Positions 1 through 7,617 of a stretch of 26,271 nucleotides of DNA are shown one piece after another. Position numbers and translations under genes: made by a program. Under the pieces are notes generated by a model, which was given only the letters and a program-made list of their open reading frames with translations, was not told the origin of the DNA and did not search any database. This DNA comes from Erysipelotrichaceae bacterium UBA3379 (GTDB lineage: Bacteria; Bacillota_I; Bacilli_A; Erysipelotrichales; Coprobacillaceae): positions 1 to 26,271 of the forward strand of contig DEPZ01000036.1 in the NCBI GenBank assembly GCA_002359025.1, read 5' to 3'. Position 1 is the first letter of the stretch. The number at the start of each line of letters is the position of its first letter.

Positions 1-869
1 TTATATAAAGCACCAATTAAATTTGCATCATTATAATAATAACAATTTTCTATCATCGCATGAGGAATATCAAAAGGAATCTTTTCATAGATTTTATCTA
101 ATTCTTCTTTAATCATCTGCAATAACAAAGGTTGTTGACTAATTCCTCCACCAATTAATATCTTCTCCGGATCTAATATACATTGTAAATTATATATACC
201 TCTAGCAAGACTTGATGCCACTTCTCTTAATGACTCTTTGGCTATATCATCATCTTGAGAAATCATATCAAAAATTTTAATACCATCTAGTGTACTCATA
301 TCACATTGTTTCTTCTGGGCAACTTTTGTTATTAAGGCGGTTGTACTACCTTTCACTGCCCATACACTTTCGTAGAAATTTTTTAATTCATCTTGTAAAA
401 CATATGAAAATTCTCCAGCAAATAAATGCTTCCCTTTCCATAACTTACCATCTTTAATGATTCCACCACCAAGACCACTACCTACAACAATAACAATACC
501 ATCTTGGCAGTTTTTTAAATTTCCTTTCCAAACTTCAGCCAGCGCAGCACTTTTCCCATCATTTTCAATAGCAATATTCAAAGATGTAAAGCTATGCATC
601 TGTTCAACAATATTGACATTTTCATTATAAATCAAACCCCCTGGTGCATAGATTTGTCCAGTTTTTGAATCTATTGTTCCTGGTAAACTTAATGCAATTC
701 CATCAATATCTGCTACATATTTTTTATAGATGTTTTTTAAAACATCTATAAAACTTTCTAAGCAGTCATGAGGTGTTGTAACTTTATCTTTTTCATATAT
801 ATTTCCATCATTATCCATTAATGCATATTTGATAGCACTCGCTCCTACATCATAAACTAGTTTTTTCAT
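1..869 (-). CDS. ROK-family sugar kinase (3' end cut by window edge)
   Basis: Likely an ATP-dependent cytoplasmic sugar kinase (glucokinase or beta-glucoside kinase type). I translated 289 codons from the ATG at 869 without meeting a stop; the visible end (NANLIGALY-like) is where ROK proteins usually finish, so only a few residues are missing. Seen: N-terminal phosphate-binding motif DVGAS (residues 7-11), the catalytic IENDGKSAALAE block (Asp104), a glycine-rich VVGSGLGGG motif (128-136) and EKILIGGGIS (235-244). The ExGH and CxCGxxGCxE zinc motifs of classical glucokinases are absent around 150-175, where AGEFSYVLQD stands instead; some ROK kinases such as BglK-type enzymes also lack them. 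The start is 4 bp beyond the hydrolase stop and its GGGTG ribosome site overlaps that gene's end, so the two are co-transcribed. Family is secure; the substrate is not. Confidence 0.88.
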   Translation of the reverse strand, partial: MKKLVYDVGASAIKYALMDNDGNIYEKDKVTTPHDCLESFIDVLKNIYKKYVADIDGIALSLPGTIDSKTGQIYAPGGLIYNENVNIVEQMHSFTSLNIAIENDGKSAALAEVWKGNLKNCQDGIVIVVGSGLGGGIIKDGKLWKGKHLFAGEFSYVLQDELKNFYESVWAVKGSTTALITKVAQKKQCDMSTLDGIKIFDMISQDDDIAKESLREVASSLARGIYNLQCILDPEKILIGGGISQQPLLLQMIKEELDKIYEKIPFDIPHAMIENCYYYNDANLIGALY

Positions 870-873
870 ATTT

Positions 874-1989
874 TCACCCACAGTTTTCCATTATAAACTT
901 TCCCATTTCTATAGCACAATCTTCGCTTTGAGGATAAACACCTATATTATCTCCATAAGCATGTCCCATTCCGTTATATACAACAACTTTTGTATCAACA
1001 CCAGCATCATGTAACTTTTTAGCATAAGCCAAACATTCTATATAAAGGAAATCATGTTGTCCTACTGTTATAAATGTTGGTGGTAAGCCATGGACATCCA
1101 TACCATAAGGTGTAAGATAAGGATTATTAATATCATCTGTTTTCAAAATATCTCCTAACATACTAGACATCCCAGTATCTCCACCCATCATAGATAAAGT
1201 TGTTTCTACAACTTTTCTATGTTTAGGATAAATTGTATATTTATCTAAACTCCAATGTGAGTATTCATCATCAATACCTGCCATATTCACTGTAGGATAT
1301 AACAACAATTGTCCTTTAACCATAGATTGATGATCTTCTTTATTTCTTGTTGTACAATACTGTGTCAAGTTTCCTCCAGCACTGTCTCCTGCCACAAAGA
1401 TTTTTTCTTTATCTCCACCATATTCACCAATATGTTCATAAATCCATTTCAATCCTTCATAACAATCTTCATGTCCTTTTGGATAAGGATTTTCTGGTGC
1501 CAATCTATATTCAATACTCACTGCGACAATATTATACTTTTCCACAATTAATTTTACCAATTCATCAACAACACCCATGTGTCCACCAAAGAAACCTCCA
1601 CCATGAATATAATAAAATACAGGTAGATGTTCTTTTCTTTCTAATGGCAAATAGATTTGAATAGGGATGTCATTATCATCTAAGCCTTTGATTGTCTTTT
1701 TGATAACTTCTTTATCCTTAGAAATTATAGGTACACTTTTAATCCCATTAAACATTCCTCTTAGTCTCTCAATAGATTTAGGGGAAGCATCCATTTTCAT
1801 AAGACTTTTAGGCATAAGACGCATCATTGTTGCCATCTTTTTACTATCATGATATAGACGTGGGTCCATAGCCCCTTCTTCGTCACTATCTGGTACTGGT
1901 TTTATACATACATCCATACCAAAAATTTGCTTTGTGTATTGCTTTTCTTGAATCTTTTGAAGTAATTCTTGACTATATTTTCTTTCCAT
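874..1989 (-). CDS. Alpha/beta hydrolase, HSL (hormone-sensitive lipase) family esterase
   Basis: Predicted cytoplasmic carboxylesterase or deacetylase of the alpha/beta-hydrolase-3 family, 371 residues from the chosen ATG. Seen: oxyanion-hole HGGG (residues 129-132), nucleophile elbow GDSAGG with Ser203, Asp313 in GQHDF and His343 in GMGHAYGD, a complete catalytic triad. No signal peptide. The reading frame opens upstream to a TTG at 2004, but the ATG at 1989 has a GGTGG ribosome site 8 nt ahead and is preferred. It is followed 4 bp later by a sugar kinase and preceded by an AraC-type regulator, so removal of ester groups from a sugar or glycoside before phosphorylation is plausible; that is inference from context. 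A perfect cre site and a TATAAT box lie just upstream, suggesting carbon catabolite control. Confidence 0.9.
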   Translation of the reverse strand: MERKYSQELLQKIQEKQYTKQIFGMDVCIKPVPDSDEEGAMDPRLYHDSKKMATMMRLMPKSLMKMDASPKSIERLRGMFNGIKSVPIISKDKEVIKKTIKGLDDNDIPIQIYLPLERKEHLPVFYYIHGGGFFGGHMGVVDELVKLIVEKYNIVAVSIEYRLAPENPYPKGHEDCYEGLKWIYEHIGEYGGDKEKIFVAGDSAGGNLTQYCTTRNKEDHQSMVKGQLLLYPTVNMAGIDDEYSHWSLDKYTIYPKHRKVVETTLSMMGGDTGMSSMLGDILKTDDINNPYLTPYGMDVHGLPPTFITVGQHDFLYIECLAYAKKLHDAGVDTKVVVYNGMGHAYGDNIGVYPQSEDCAIEMGKFIMENCG

Positions 1990-2008
1990 ATGATCAACCA
2001 CCAATAAT

Positions 2009-2014
2009 ATTATA
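2009..2014 (-). promoter_or_regulatory. -10 box of the hydrolase-kinase operon
   Basis: TATAAT on the minus strand, 20 bp upstream of the hydrolase ATG. No good -35 hexamer is visible at 16-18 bp, which would fit an activator-dependent promoter. The cre site starts 2 bp upstream of this box. Confidence 0.5.
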
Positions 2015-2016
2015 AT

Positions 2017-2031
2017 TGATAACGCTTACAA
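2017..2031 (-). promoter_or_regulatory. cre (catabolite responsive element) operator
   Basis: Minus-strand TTGTAAGCGTTATCA fits every fixed position of the CcpA-site consensus WTGNAANCGNWNNCW and is nearly palindromic. It lies in the -35 to -10 spacer of the hydrolase promoter, where bound CcpA would block RNA polymerase. A related LacI/GalR-family regulator could also use it. The match is seen directly; the function is inferred. Confidence 0.65.
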
Positions 2032-2049
2032 TAAGTTGTTAATAATTGA

Positions 2050-2901
2050 CTATAAAATATCATTTTCTTGATATTTTTTACGATATTGCAAGGGAGTTTC
2101 TTGATAGACTTTATGAAATAAAGTTATCAATGATTTCACATTAGAAAAACCATGTTTTCTTGCGATATCTTGAATAGATATCTGACTTTCTACAATATCA
2201 TTATAAGCTTTATACAATCGATAAGAAGATAAATATTCTTTAAATGTCTTACCTATATATTTATGGAATTGTCTAGAAAAGTGTTCGGGACTCATATAAA
2301 AGATTTGTGACATTTTCTGTAAAGATAATGGTTCTTGATAATGTACATGAACATAACTCAAGATATCTTTCATTTGTTGTTGAAGATTCAAATGATGAGA
2401 TGTGACTTTCTTTTGATAATGTCTTAAAAGTACTGCAAGTAAATCCAATAAGCATGAAGTTATCTCTAAATACGCATATGCATCCTCACTTAAATAAATA
2501 TCTTTAATTCGACTATAAATTCTTCGTAAATCACTGTGATCTTCTTTAATAGACAAATCAAACTGAACATGATCAATATCAGGATAATACTGTTTTAAAA
2601 ACTCATAAGAAATCAAGATAATCAAACTCGTAGAATTCTCATTTATATATACTCCCTGCAAAGAATGAACATCTCCACTATTAATACAAGTAAAATCATT
2701 TTCTACATAATGATGTTTTCCATGTACTTGTATATCTACACAAGCATTTTCTATCAAAGATATTTCTAAACTTCTATGCCAATGCGTAGGAATGAAAACA
2801 TCTTGTTGGAAGTATTTTTCTACACTCTCTTTATCTAGATATTTAATCATGGCTGGTATGTTTTGATTATGCATGACTTGTTCATAATAGCCATCTCCCA
2901 T
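2050..2901 (-). CDS. AraC-family transcriptional regulator
   Basis: DNA-binding regulator of 283 residues. The N-terminal two thirds look like a cupin-type sensing domain, with a HWHRSLEISLIENACVDI-like strand pattern and a His-rich start. The C-terminal ~100 residues form the AraC double helix-turn-helix: PLSLQKMSQIFYMSPEHFSR, then the second helix pair beginning ISIQDIARKHGF, ending near TPLQYRKKY. The frame extends upstream to 3000 inside ptsH, but the ATG at 2901 has AAGGAG (2908-2913) six bases ahead and is the better start. It precedes the hydrolase-kinase pair on the same strand with a 60-bp gap, so it probably controls those genes. The effector is unknown. There is almost no space for its own promoter behind the ptsH terminator (see findings). 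Confidence 0.88.
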   Translation of the reverse strand: MGDGYYEQVMHNQNIPAMIKYLDKESVEKYFQQDVFIPTHWHRSLEISLIENACVDIQVHGKHHYVENDFTCINSGDVHSLQGVYINENSTSLIILISYEFLKQYYPDIDHVQFDLSIKEDHSDLRRIYSRIKDIYLSEDAYAYLEITSCLLDLLAVLLRHYQKKVTSHHLNLQQQMKDILSYVHVHYQEPLSLQKMSQIFYMSPEHFSRQFHKYIGKTFKEYLSSYRLYKAYNDIVESQISIQDIARKHGFSNVKSLITLFHKVYQETPLQYRKKYQENDIL

Positions 2902-2913
2902 ATTTTTCTCCTT

Positions 2914-2942
2914 ATAAAGAAAAAGAGCTGTATATACAGCCC
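2914..2942 (-). terminator. Intrinsic terminator of ptsH
   Basis: Minus-strand hairpin GGGCTGT-ATAT-ACAGCTC (7 bp with one G-U pair) followed by TTTTTCTTT. It starts about 12 bp after the ptsH stop, and its T tract runs straight into the ribosome site of the araC-type gene. Confidence 0.75.
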
Positions 2943-2953
2943 ATATTGCTGTA

Positions 2954-3223
2954 TTATTCAGCAACTTTTTGTTCTTTAATAACTTTAGCGATTGAGTCAA
3001 TTACGTCTTTTTCATCTTCACCTTCAGCGATGATTTCTACTGTAGCTTTAGTAGGAACTCCTAAAGACATAACACCCATAATTGATTTTAAATTAACTTC
3101 TTTACCGTTATAAACTAATTTAATATTACTAGTGAATTTACTAGCTTGGTTTACTAAAATAGTTGCAGGTCTAGCATGTAATCCAACTGGATCTGAAACT
3201 ACGAATGATAATTTTTCTGCCAT
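2954..3223 (-). CDS. ptsH: Phosphocarrier protein HPr of the sugar phosphotransferase system
   Basis: HPr relays phosphate from enzyme I to sugar-specific EIIA proteins and, when phosphorylated on serine by HPr kinase, acts as CcpA co-repressor in Bacillota. The 89-residue length is typical. Seen: the active-site GLHARPAT with His16 (canonical His15) and KSIMGVMSLG with Ser47 (canonical Ser46, the regulatory site). An AAGGAGG ribosome site lies 10 bases before the ATG. It has its own extended -10 promoter and a terminator, and is not next to ptsI here. A cre site about 1 kb downstream gives a possible functional link to the neighbouring operon. Confidence 0.97.
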   Translation of the reverse strand: MAEKLSFVVSDPVGLHARPATILVNQASKFTSNIKLVYNGKEVNLKSIMGVMSLGVPTKATVEIIAEGEDEKDVIDSIAKVIKEQKVAE

Positions 3224-3256
3224 CTTACAGATTCCTCCTTAATAATTTATATTTCT

Positions 3257-3265
3257 ATTATAACA
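3257..3265 (-). promoter_or_regulatory. Extended -10 promoter of ptsH
   Basis: Minus-strand TGTTATAAT, a perfect -10 hexamer (3257-3262) preceded by the extended TGn element. No clear -35 box at 16-18 bp, as expected for an extended -10 promoter. The 14 bases ATATGTGTTATAAT recur exactly upstream of parA. Confidence 0.7.
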
Positions 3266-3300
3266 CATATTAATAACTTTTCCATATTTTTTCGCAATAA

Positions 3301-3314
3301 TTTATGCGCTTTCA
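3301..3314 (-). promoter_or_regulatory. Weak cre-like half site upstream of ptsH
   Basis: Minus-strand TGAAAGCGCATAAA matches the left half and centre of a cre operator (TGAAAGCGC) but not the right half. It is about 40 bp upstream of the ptsH -10 box. Weak candidate only. Confidence 0.25.
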
Positions 3315-3368
3315 CAACACTTGTTTCTACACTTTTTAATTATCATGATTTCATCGGTATAATTTGCA

Positions 3369-4415
3369 TTACATCTTTTTTGCTACAACTAAAAAATTAT
3401 GTGTTGAAAGCTCGAAAGAACCTTTTTCTCTTATATCTAGCAATGCATTCATATAAAATGCATAAAATTTATTGACATCAGACAACTCACGTGAATGATT
3501 ATAAAAATAATTACGTACTGATTGTATATCATGGAAAGTAATTGTTCCATAGTCTTCATATTTTTCTACAACTTGCATACCTATATCTTCTAAAGTTGTA
3601 GAACATGCATAACAATCCCATGATCCTTTCATTCTAAAAGGCATATATAATTCTAAAAATTCTTTATAATTTGTAGTCCCATTTTGATGAACAATAAAGT
3701 ATCCACCAGGTTTCAATACACGTTTCATTTCATTTTTATCATAATTAGAATATTGACACATAACAACATCTATCTTTTCATCTTTAAAAGGCATTTGTCC
3801 TGATTGTGTAAGATGAGTAACTTTAATAGGTGTATCGATAAATGTTTCTGTTAAATATTCTTGATTTGTAAAAGGTTCAATAAGAAATGTCGCTTCTGGT
3901 AATGGTTGATATTCTTTTGCAAGCTTTCCTTGATCAGCTGATAAAAATGCAATGTGGTATTGAGGTTCTACATATCTATGTAAAACTTCATTTTCATCAT
4001 AATCTTTTGGTGTTGATGTATATTCATATTGTCCTTGGTTCACTTGTATCATATTAGCTAATTCACTTTTAATAGACTTATATGTTTCTATTTCTTTATG
4101 ACATCTTTTCTTTCCATAGATAATCATCAAGTATTGAACAACAGCGTCTGAAACAATACCCATTGCTAAAAAGAGAATAAAGAATATAATCCAATTTACA
4201 CTTAAGAAATCCTCTGGTGATGTAATCACATAACAGAATAAACATAAGAAAAACATATATCCTACTCTATTGTAATGAAATGTTTTATCTAATGATAAAA
4301 ACCAATCAACATTTCTATTTTCTTTCATTTTCTTTCTTGTAAGTTCAAAGAAAATCAATTGAGTGATAAACAATATCACTATAAATCCAATTAAAACAGT
4401 TAATAAATAAGTCAT
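3369..4415 (-). CDS. Membrane-anchored class I methyltransferase-like protein
   Basis: 348 residues. The N-terminus holds about three hydrophobic segments (roughly 2-24, 51-66 and 73-100), followed by a cytoplasmic domain. The C-terminal domain has the late motifs of a SAM-dependent methyltransferase: IDVVMCQYSNYDKNEMKRVL, then KPGGYFIV (residues 215-242), resembling the RlmA/UbiE-like fold. The expected glycine-rich SAM-binding motif I (DxGxGxG) is missing; the equivalent strand around 153-162 reads YHIAFLSADQ. The protein may therefore be inactive or bind another ligand. AAAGGTG lies 5 bases before the ATG. It starts 10 bp after the WG-repeat lipoprotein stop, so both belong to one operon. 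Fold is likely; the substrate is unknown. Confidence 0.7.
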   Translation of the reverse strand: MTYLLTVLIGFIVILFITQLIFFELTRKKMKENRNVDWFLSLDKTFHYNRVGYMFFLCLFCYVITSPEDFLSVNWIIFFILFLAMGIVSDAVVQYLMIIYGKKRCHKEIETYKSIKSELANMIQVNQGQYEYTSTPKDYDENEVLHRYVEPQYHIAFLSADQGKLAKEYQPLPEATFLIEPFTNQEYLTETFIDTPIKVTHLTQSGQMPFKDEKIDVVMCQYSNYDKNEMKRVLKPGGYFIVHQNGTTNYKEFLELYMPFRMKGSWDCYACSTTLEDIGMQVVEKYEDYGTITFHDIQSVRNYFYNHSRELSDVNKFYAFYMNALLDIREKGSFELSTHNFLVVAKKM

Positions 4416-4425
4416 AAATTCACCT

Positions 4426-5892
4426 TTATTTTATCTTCTTTCCATCTAATGTATAGTATGTATTACCAATTAGGAAATAACCTTTAGAATTATATTCAAT
4501 ATCACCTTCTCCAGAACATACTTCTTTCATATCTTGATCAATATCATAAACATATGATCTGCCATTTTTACCTATAAGCAAATAGTGTTCTTCATCGTTT
4601 TGAATAATAGCTTTTTCTGGTAGAGAAGTATATTCTACAGGGAAGATTTCTTTTCCTTCAATATCTATAATTCCAAACATTCCAACTTTATTATAGACTG
4701 CATAATATGAACTACCTATGTACTTTATTCTCTCATAAGCATCTTTTGTGACAATATTCCCTTTTTGATCAATTAATCTATATCCTTTATCATCAGTTTT
4801 GACAATCGCCATATCCATGATATCAAAAGGTTCAGCTGCTTGATAAGTTTGATCTATAACTTGTTCACCTTCAAAATTATAATATTGATATCCTTTATCT
4901 CTTACATAAATTGGGAATATTCCACTTGTAATATATTCTACATTAGGATACAATTGACAATTTTCTAATCTTCCTATTTCATCTTCACCTGAATAAATAA
5001 TATGAGGTCCATAAATATCTTGACTTCTTTTAATATAAGTCATATTTGAAGTATAATAACTGTTTAACTCTATAGGATTTTTAGATACTGGATAGATATA
5101 TGTCTTATCTTTTGTTTCTAATATTGGATAGCCTTCATCATTATAATAGGCATTTTCAATAGATAATTTTAATTCATAGTTTTTCTTTGTTTGATTATCC
5201 ATATAATAAGCATTTTGATGTTTTTTATCATTTAATATAGCCCCATTATCATGAGATGCTATAAATTCATATTGATTATTTGTTTTGATATCAATAGTAT
5301 AATCATTTGTTTCCTCTCCATCTTTATAATAGAAAGTCATATGATCTTTAAATCCTAAACATATATACTTATCATTATTTACAGTATCAATATATAAAAT
5401 CTCTTCTTTTCCCTTATAAAGTTCTTTACCATCTTGATATAAAACAATATATTCATTTCCTTGCTTTAATATAGGTAATACATCAGGTTTAATAGAAGTC
5501 TTTTTATCAGCTTGATATAAAACTTCACCTTTATCATCTAATACATATAAATCACTATTCATATATGTTAATTTATTTTCATCATAAGCTTTTTTACCAG
5601 CATAGAACATTTGCCCCGTTGATTTTAAATAACCATATTTTCCCATTTCAATAATATCTTTTCCACTTGTAGAAATAAGTCCCATTTCTTTTTGATCATT
5701 TGAAACAATATATCCTATATTCTTTATTTCTTCATATGATTGATATTCATAATCAGTCAACTTATCTCCATCTTGATTATATAAAGCATATGATTGTTGA
5801 TCTTGTGTAACCATAAAATGAGATGTTCCTTTTTTACTTGAACAACCACTCATCAACAATGCCACAACTAATAATAGTAATAACTTTCTCAT
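4426..5892 (-). CDS. WG-repeat lipoprotein, extracytoplasmic
   Basis: 488-residue lipoprotein. The N-terminal signal peptide ends in lipobox LMSGC (Cys17), so the mature protein should be anchored to the outer face of the membrane. The rest is built of repeats of about 40-60 residues with aromatic-Gly turns and DxxGK hairpins, e.g. MGLISTSGKDI, YYNFEGEQVIDQTYQ, YRLIDQKGNIVTKDAYERI and MFGIIDIEGKEIFPVEY, the signature of WG (KWG) repeats that form beta-propeller-like binding surfaces. Two ATGs stand in tandem (5895 and 5892); the second has better spacing (7 nt) from AGGAGG. It has its own promoter, and the methyltransferase-like gene follows 10 bp downstream. No catalytic motif seen; a binding or sensing role at the cell surface is an inference. 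Confidence 0.82.
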   Translation of the reverse strand: MRKLLLLLVVALLMSGCSSKKGTSHFMVTQDQQSYALYNQDGDKLTDYEYQSYEEIKNIGYIVSNDQKEMGLISTSGKDIIEMGKYGYLKSTGQMFYAGKKAYDENKLTYMNSDLYVLDDKGEVLYQADKKTSIKPDVLPILKQGNEYIVLYQDGKELYKGKEEILYIDTVNNDKYICLGFKDHMTFYYKDGEETNDYTIDIKTNNQYEFIASHDNGAILNDKKHQNAYYMDNQTKKNYELKLSIENAYYNDEGYPILETKDKTYIYPVSKNPIELNSYYTSNMTYIKRSQDIYGPHIIYSGEDEIGRLENCQLYPNVEYITSGIFPIYVRDKGYQYYNFEGEQVIDQTYQAAEPFDIMDMAIVKTDDKGYRLIDQKGNIVTKDAYERIKYIGSSYYAVYNKVGMFGIIDIEGKEIFPVEYTSLPEKAIIQNDEEHYLLIGKNGRSYVYDIDQDMKEVCSGEGDIEYNSKGYFLIGNTYYTLDGKKIK

Positions 5893-5915
5893 CATTTGCC
5901 CTCCTATCTGTCACA

Positions 5916-5943
5916 AGTATACCACAATTTTATGATATGTTCA
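5916..5943 (-). promoter_or_regulatory. Promoter of the WG-lipoprotein operon
   Basis: Minus-strand TGAACA (5938-5943), 16-bp spacer, TATACT (5916-5921) with an extended TGG before it. Divergent from the nitroreductase promoter. Confidence 0.65.
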
Positions 5944-5971
5944 TTTTTTTCTGTTGTTTCAATGATATAAA

Positions 5972-6000
5972 TTAACCTTTTCCTATGAAAGTGTTATACT
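5972..6000 (+). promoter_or_regulatory. Promoter of the nitroreductase gene
   Basis: TTAACC (5972-5977), 17-bp spacer, TATACT (5995-6000) preceded by TGT, an extended -10. The ribosome site AGGAGG is at 6007-6012. Confidence 0.7.
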
Positions 6001-6019
6001 ACTTATAGGAGGAATAAGT

Positions 6020-6577
6020 ATGAACGAAACATTAAAAACAATTCAAACAAGAACAAGTACTCGTAGTTATTTAGATACGCCCATCCCTCATGATGATTTA
6101 ATGGCTATTTTAAATGCTGGTATTCAAGCACCTTCTGCATTAAATCGTCAATGTTGTGAAGCCTATGCTATCGTAGATATGAGTTTAATTGATGAACTAA
6201 CAAAACGCATCAAAGATGTGTACGCCTCAAGAGGTGAAACAAAACCAGCAGCTTATCATTTTTCATATCATGCTCCTGTATTAGTCATTGTCACTGGTAA
6301 TAAGGAAGAAACAAGACTCGTTGAAGATGGAAGCTGTATGTTGGAAAATATTTTTCTAGCAGCTACAAGTTTAAATATTGGTTCATGTTGGATCAATCAA
6401 TTGAGAGATACTCAAGATGAACCTGTCGTTCGTGATTTTTTAACAAGTCTCGGTATACCAGAAAGTAATCGTATTGTTGGTTGTGGCGCTTTAGGGTATA
6501 TAAAGAATCCAACACCAATCAAACATAAAAATGAACAACGTATTCACATTATTAGTGAAAAGAGTGAGAAGATTTAA
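6020..6577 (+). CDS. Nitroreductase-family FMN oxidoreductase
   Basis: 185-residue flavoprotein of the nitroreductase fold, expected to act as an NAD(P)H-dependent dimer that binds FMN at the subunit interface. Seen: N-terminal RTSTRSYLDTPI (residues 11-22; the Arg cluster binds FMN phosphate), SALNRQCCEAYAIVD, then a short middle segment with LENIFLAATSLNIGSCWI and a C-terminal VGCGALGYI strand. The short length without a long insert fits the small putative nitroreductases of Bacillota. AGGAGG lies 7 bases before the ATG. It is a single-gene unit ending in a shared terminator with the convergent DegV gene. The physiological substrate cannot be read from sequence. Confidence 0.88.
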   Translation: MNETLKTIQTRTSTRSYLDTPIPHDDLMAILNAGIQAPSALNRQCCEAYAIVDMSLIDELTKRIKDVYASRGETKPAAYHFSYHAPVLVIVTGNKEETRLVEDGSCMLENIFLAATSLNIGSCWINQLRDTQDEPVVRDFLTSLGIPESNRIVGCGALGYIKNPTPIKHKNEQRIHIISEKSEKI

Positions 6578-6598
6578 CCTCTCACTCTTTTACTTTCT
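6558..6598. terminator. Bidirectional terminator between nitroreductase and DegV genes
   Basis: Stem AAAAGAGTGAG (6558-6568) pairs with CTCACTCTTTT (6581-6591). T-rich tails follow on both strands. The stem includes the end of the nitroreductase gene and the DegV stop codon, so one hairpin serves both. Confidence 0.85.
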
Positions 6599-7423
6599 GA
6601 TTGTTTGTACAGCAATGCATCCAGGTCCACCTTGAGCAATATAAACAGGAGAAAGATATTGAATTTCAATGTCTGCATTTTCAAAAGCTGATTCAAGCAT
6701 AGCTTGAACATTTTTAGCTTGTTCCAATACACCAGCATGACATATATAAATCTTATAATCTTCATTTACTCCCATTTCTTGGAAAGATTTAATGATTTCT
6801 TTTATCGCACTTTTAAAAGTTTTTTTCATTCCATATTTTTCTAATCTTCTTGCATCTTTTGTTGTGGTCATAATAGGTGTAATCTTTAACATGCCTCCTA
6901 CTGTTGCAGCTAATGGTGTTAAGCGTCCACCTCGTTTTAGAAAACCAAAATCTTGAGGAATGAGGAAAGATTTTTCACTTGCTATACTTTTATATAGTTC
7001 TTTTTTAATGTGTTCTAAATCTAAACCTTCTGCTTTTAACTTTAATGCTTTTTCTACTAAATATCTTTGGGGTCCACATAATGTCATTGAATTCATGACA
7101 TGAATTTTATCTGGAAATTCGCTACTTTCTTTTGCAGCAAGTGTACTTTGATAAGTACCAGAAAGTCCATCAGCCATATTAATAACCAATATTTCTTCAT
7201 CCTTCATACTTTCAAACAATTGCATTGTTTCTCCAATAGATGGTTGAGAAGAACTTGGAATTTTACCAGATTTTACAATTTCCAAAAACTCTTCACTACT
7301 CACATCAACATACTCTTTATAGCTTTTCTTATCTACAATGACATGTAATGGAAGCACATCTAATCCTATACTCTTTCCTTCCTCTGGTGAATATAATGCA
7401 CCTGTATCTGTTACAATTCTCAT
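6590..7423 (-). CDS. DegV-family fatty-acid-binding protein
   Basis: 277 residues, the normal DegV length. DegV proteins bind a long-chain fatty acid; in several Bacillota the homologues (FakB) present it to fatty acid kinase FakA for incorporation into phospholipid. Seen: the N-terminal IVTDTGALYSPEEGKSIGLD motif (DegV N-domain), SSSQPSIGE (fatty acid carboxylate-binding TSQPS-type loop, about residues 58-66), GLSGTYQSTL, and the C-terminal domain with FLKRGGRL and GCIAVQ near the end. The ribosome site is modest (GAGGT repeats). No fakA-like gene is in the window, so its partner must lie elsewhere. Family is secure; FakB function is an inference. Confidence 0.92.
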   Translation of the reverse strand: MRIVTDTGALYSPEEGKSIGLDVLPLHVIVDKKSYKEYVDVSSEEFLEIVKSGKIPSSSQPSIGETMQLFESMKDEEILVINMADGLSGTYQSTLAAKESSEFPDKIHVMNSMTLCGPQRYLVEKALKLKAEGLDLEHIKKELYKSIASEKSFLIPQDFGFLKRGGRLTPLAATVGGMLKITPIMTTTKDARRLEKYGMKKTFKSAIKEIIKSFQEMGVNEDYKIYICHAGVLEQAKNVQAMLESAFENADIEIQYLSPVYIAQGGPGCIAVQTIRK

Positions 7424-7456
7424 ATACCTCTACCTCGCATGATAATCTATAATATA

Positions 7457-7485
7457 AACTTATCAAATACATAGACACTTGTCAA
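7457..7485 (-). promoter_or_regulatory. Possible DegV promoter
   Basis: Perfect -35 TTGACA on the minus strand (7480-7485), but the hexamer 17 bp away is TAAGTT, a poor -10. Only the -35 box is convincing. Confidence 0.3.
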
Positions 7486-7563
7486 TAAAATAGTATTCAA
7501 AACTACATACAATGAAGAAAAAAACTATTTTTAAATATTTTTTAATAAAAAATAAAAATATTA

Positions 7564-7592
7564 TTTAAATTATTTTTTTATAGGTGTATTAT
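7564..7592 (+). promoter_or_regulatory. Promoter of the ABC transporter pair
   Basis: TTTAAA (7564-7569), 17-bp spacer, TATTAT (7587-7592), then GAAGGGA ribosome site 7 bases before the ATG at 7618. It sits at the end of a 57-bp stretch (7526-7582) containing only A and T, which may act as an UP element. AT richness makes chance matches likely. Confidence 0.4.
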
Positions 7593-7617
7593 ATAAGTAG
7601 AAAGAAGGGAAGATTAT

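Noticed and set aside
1309..1852. Plus-strand open frames opposite the esterase gene
   Set aside because: They are antisense shadows of a gene with a complete catalytic triad, and have no ribosome sites or recognisable domains.
2902..3000. N-terminal extension of the AraC-type gene into ptsH
   Set aside because: It would translate the ptsH end and its terminator out of frame; the ATG at 2901 has a good ribosome site.
3483..3498. parS-like TCACGTGAA core
   Set aside because: Only the central 9 bases match the 16-base parS consensus (about 10 of 16 overall), and it lies inside the methyltransferase-like coding region, far from parAB.
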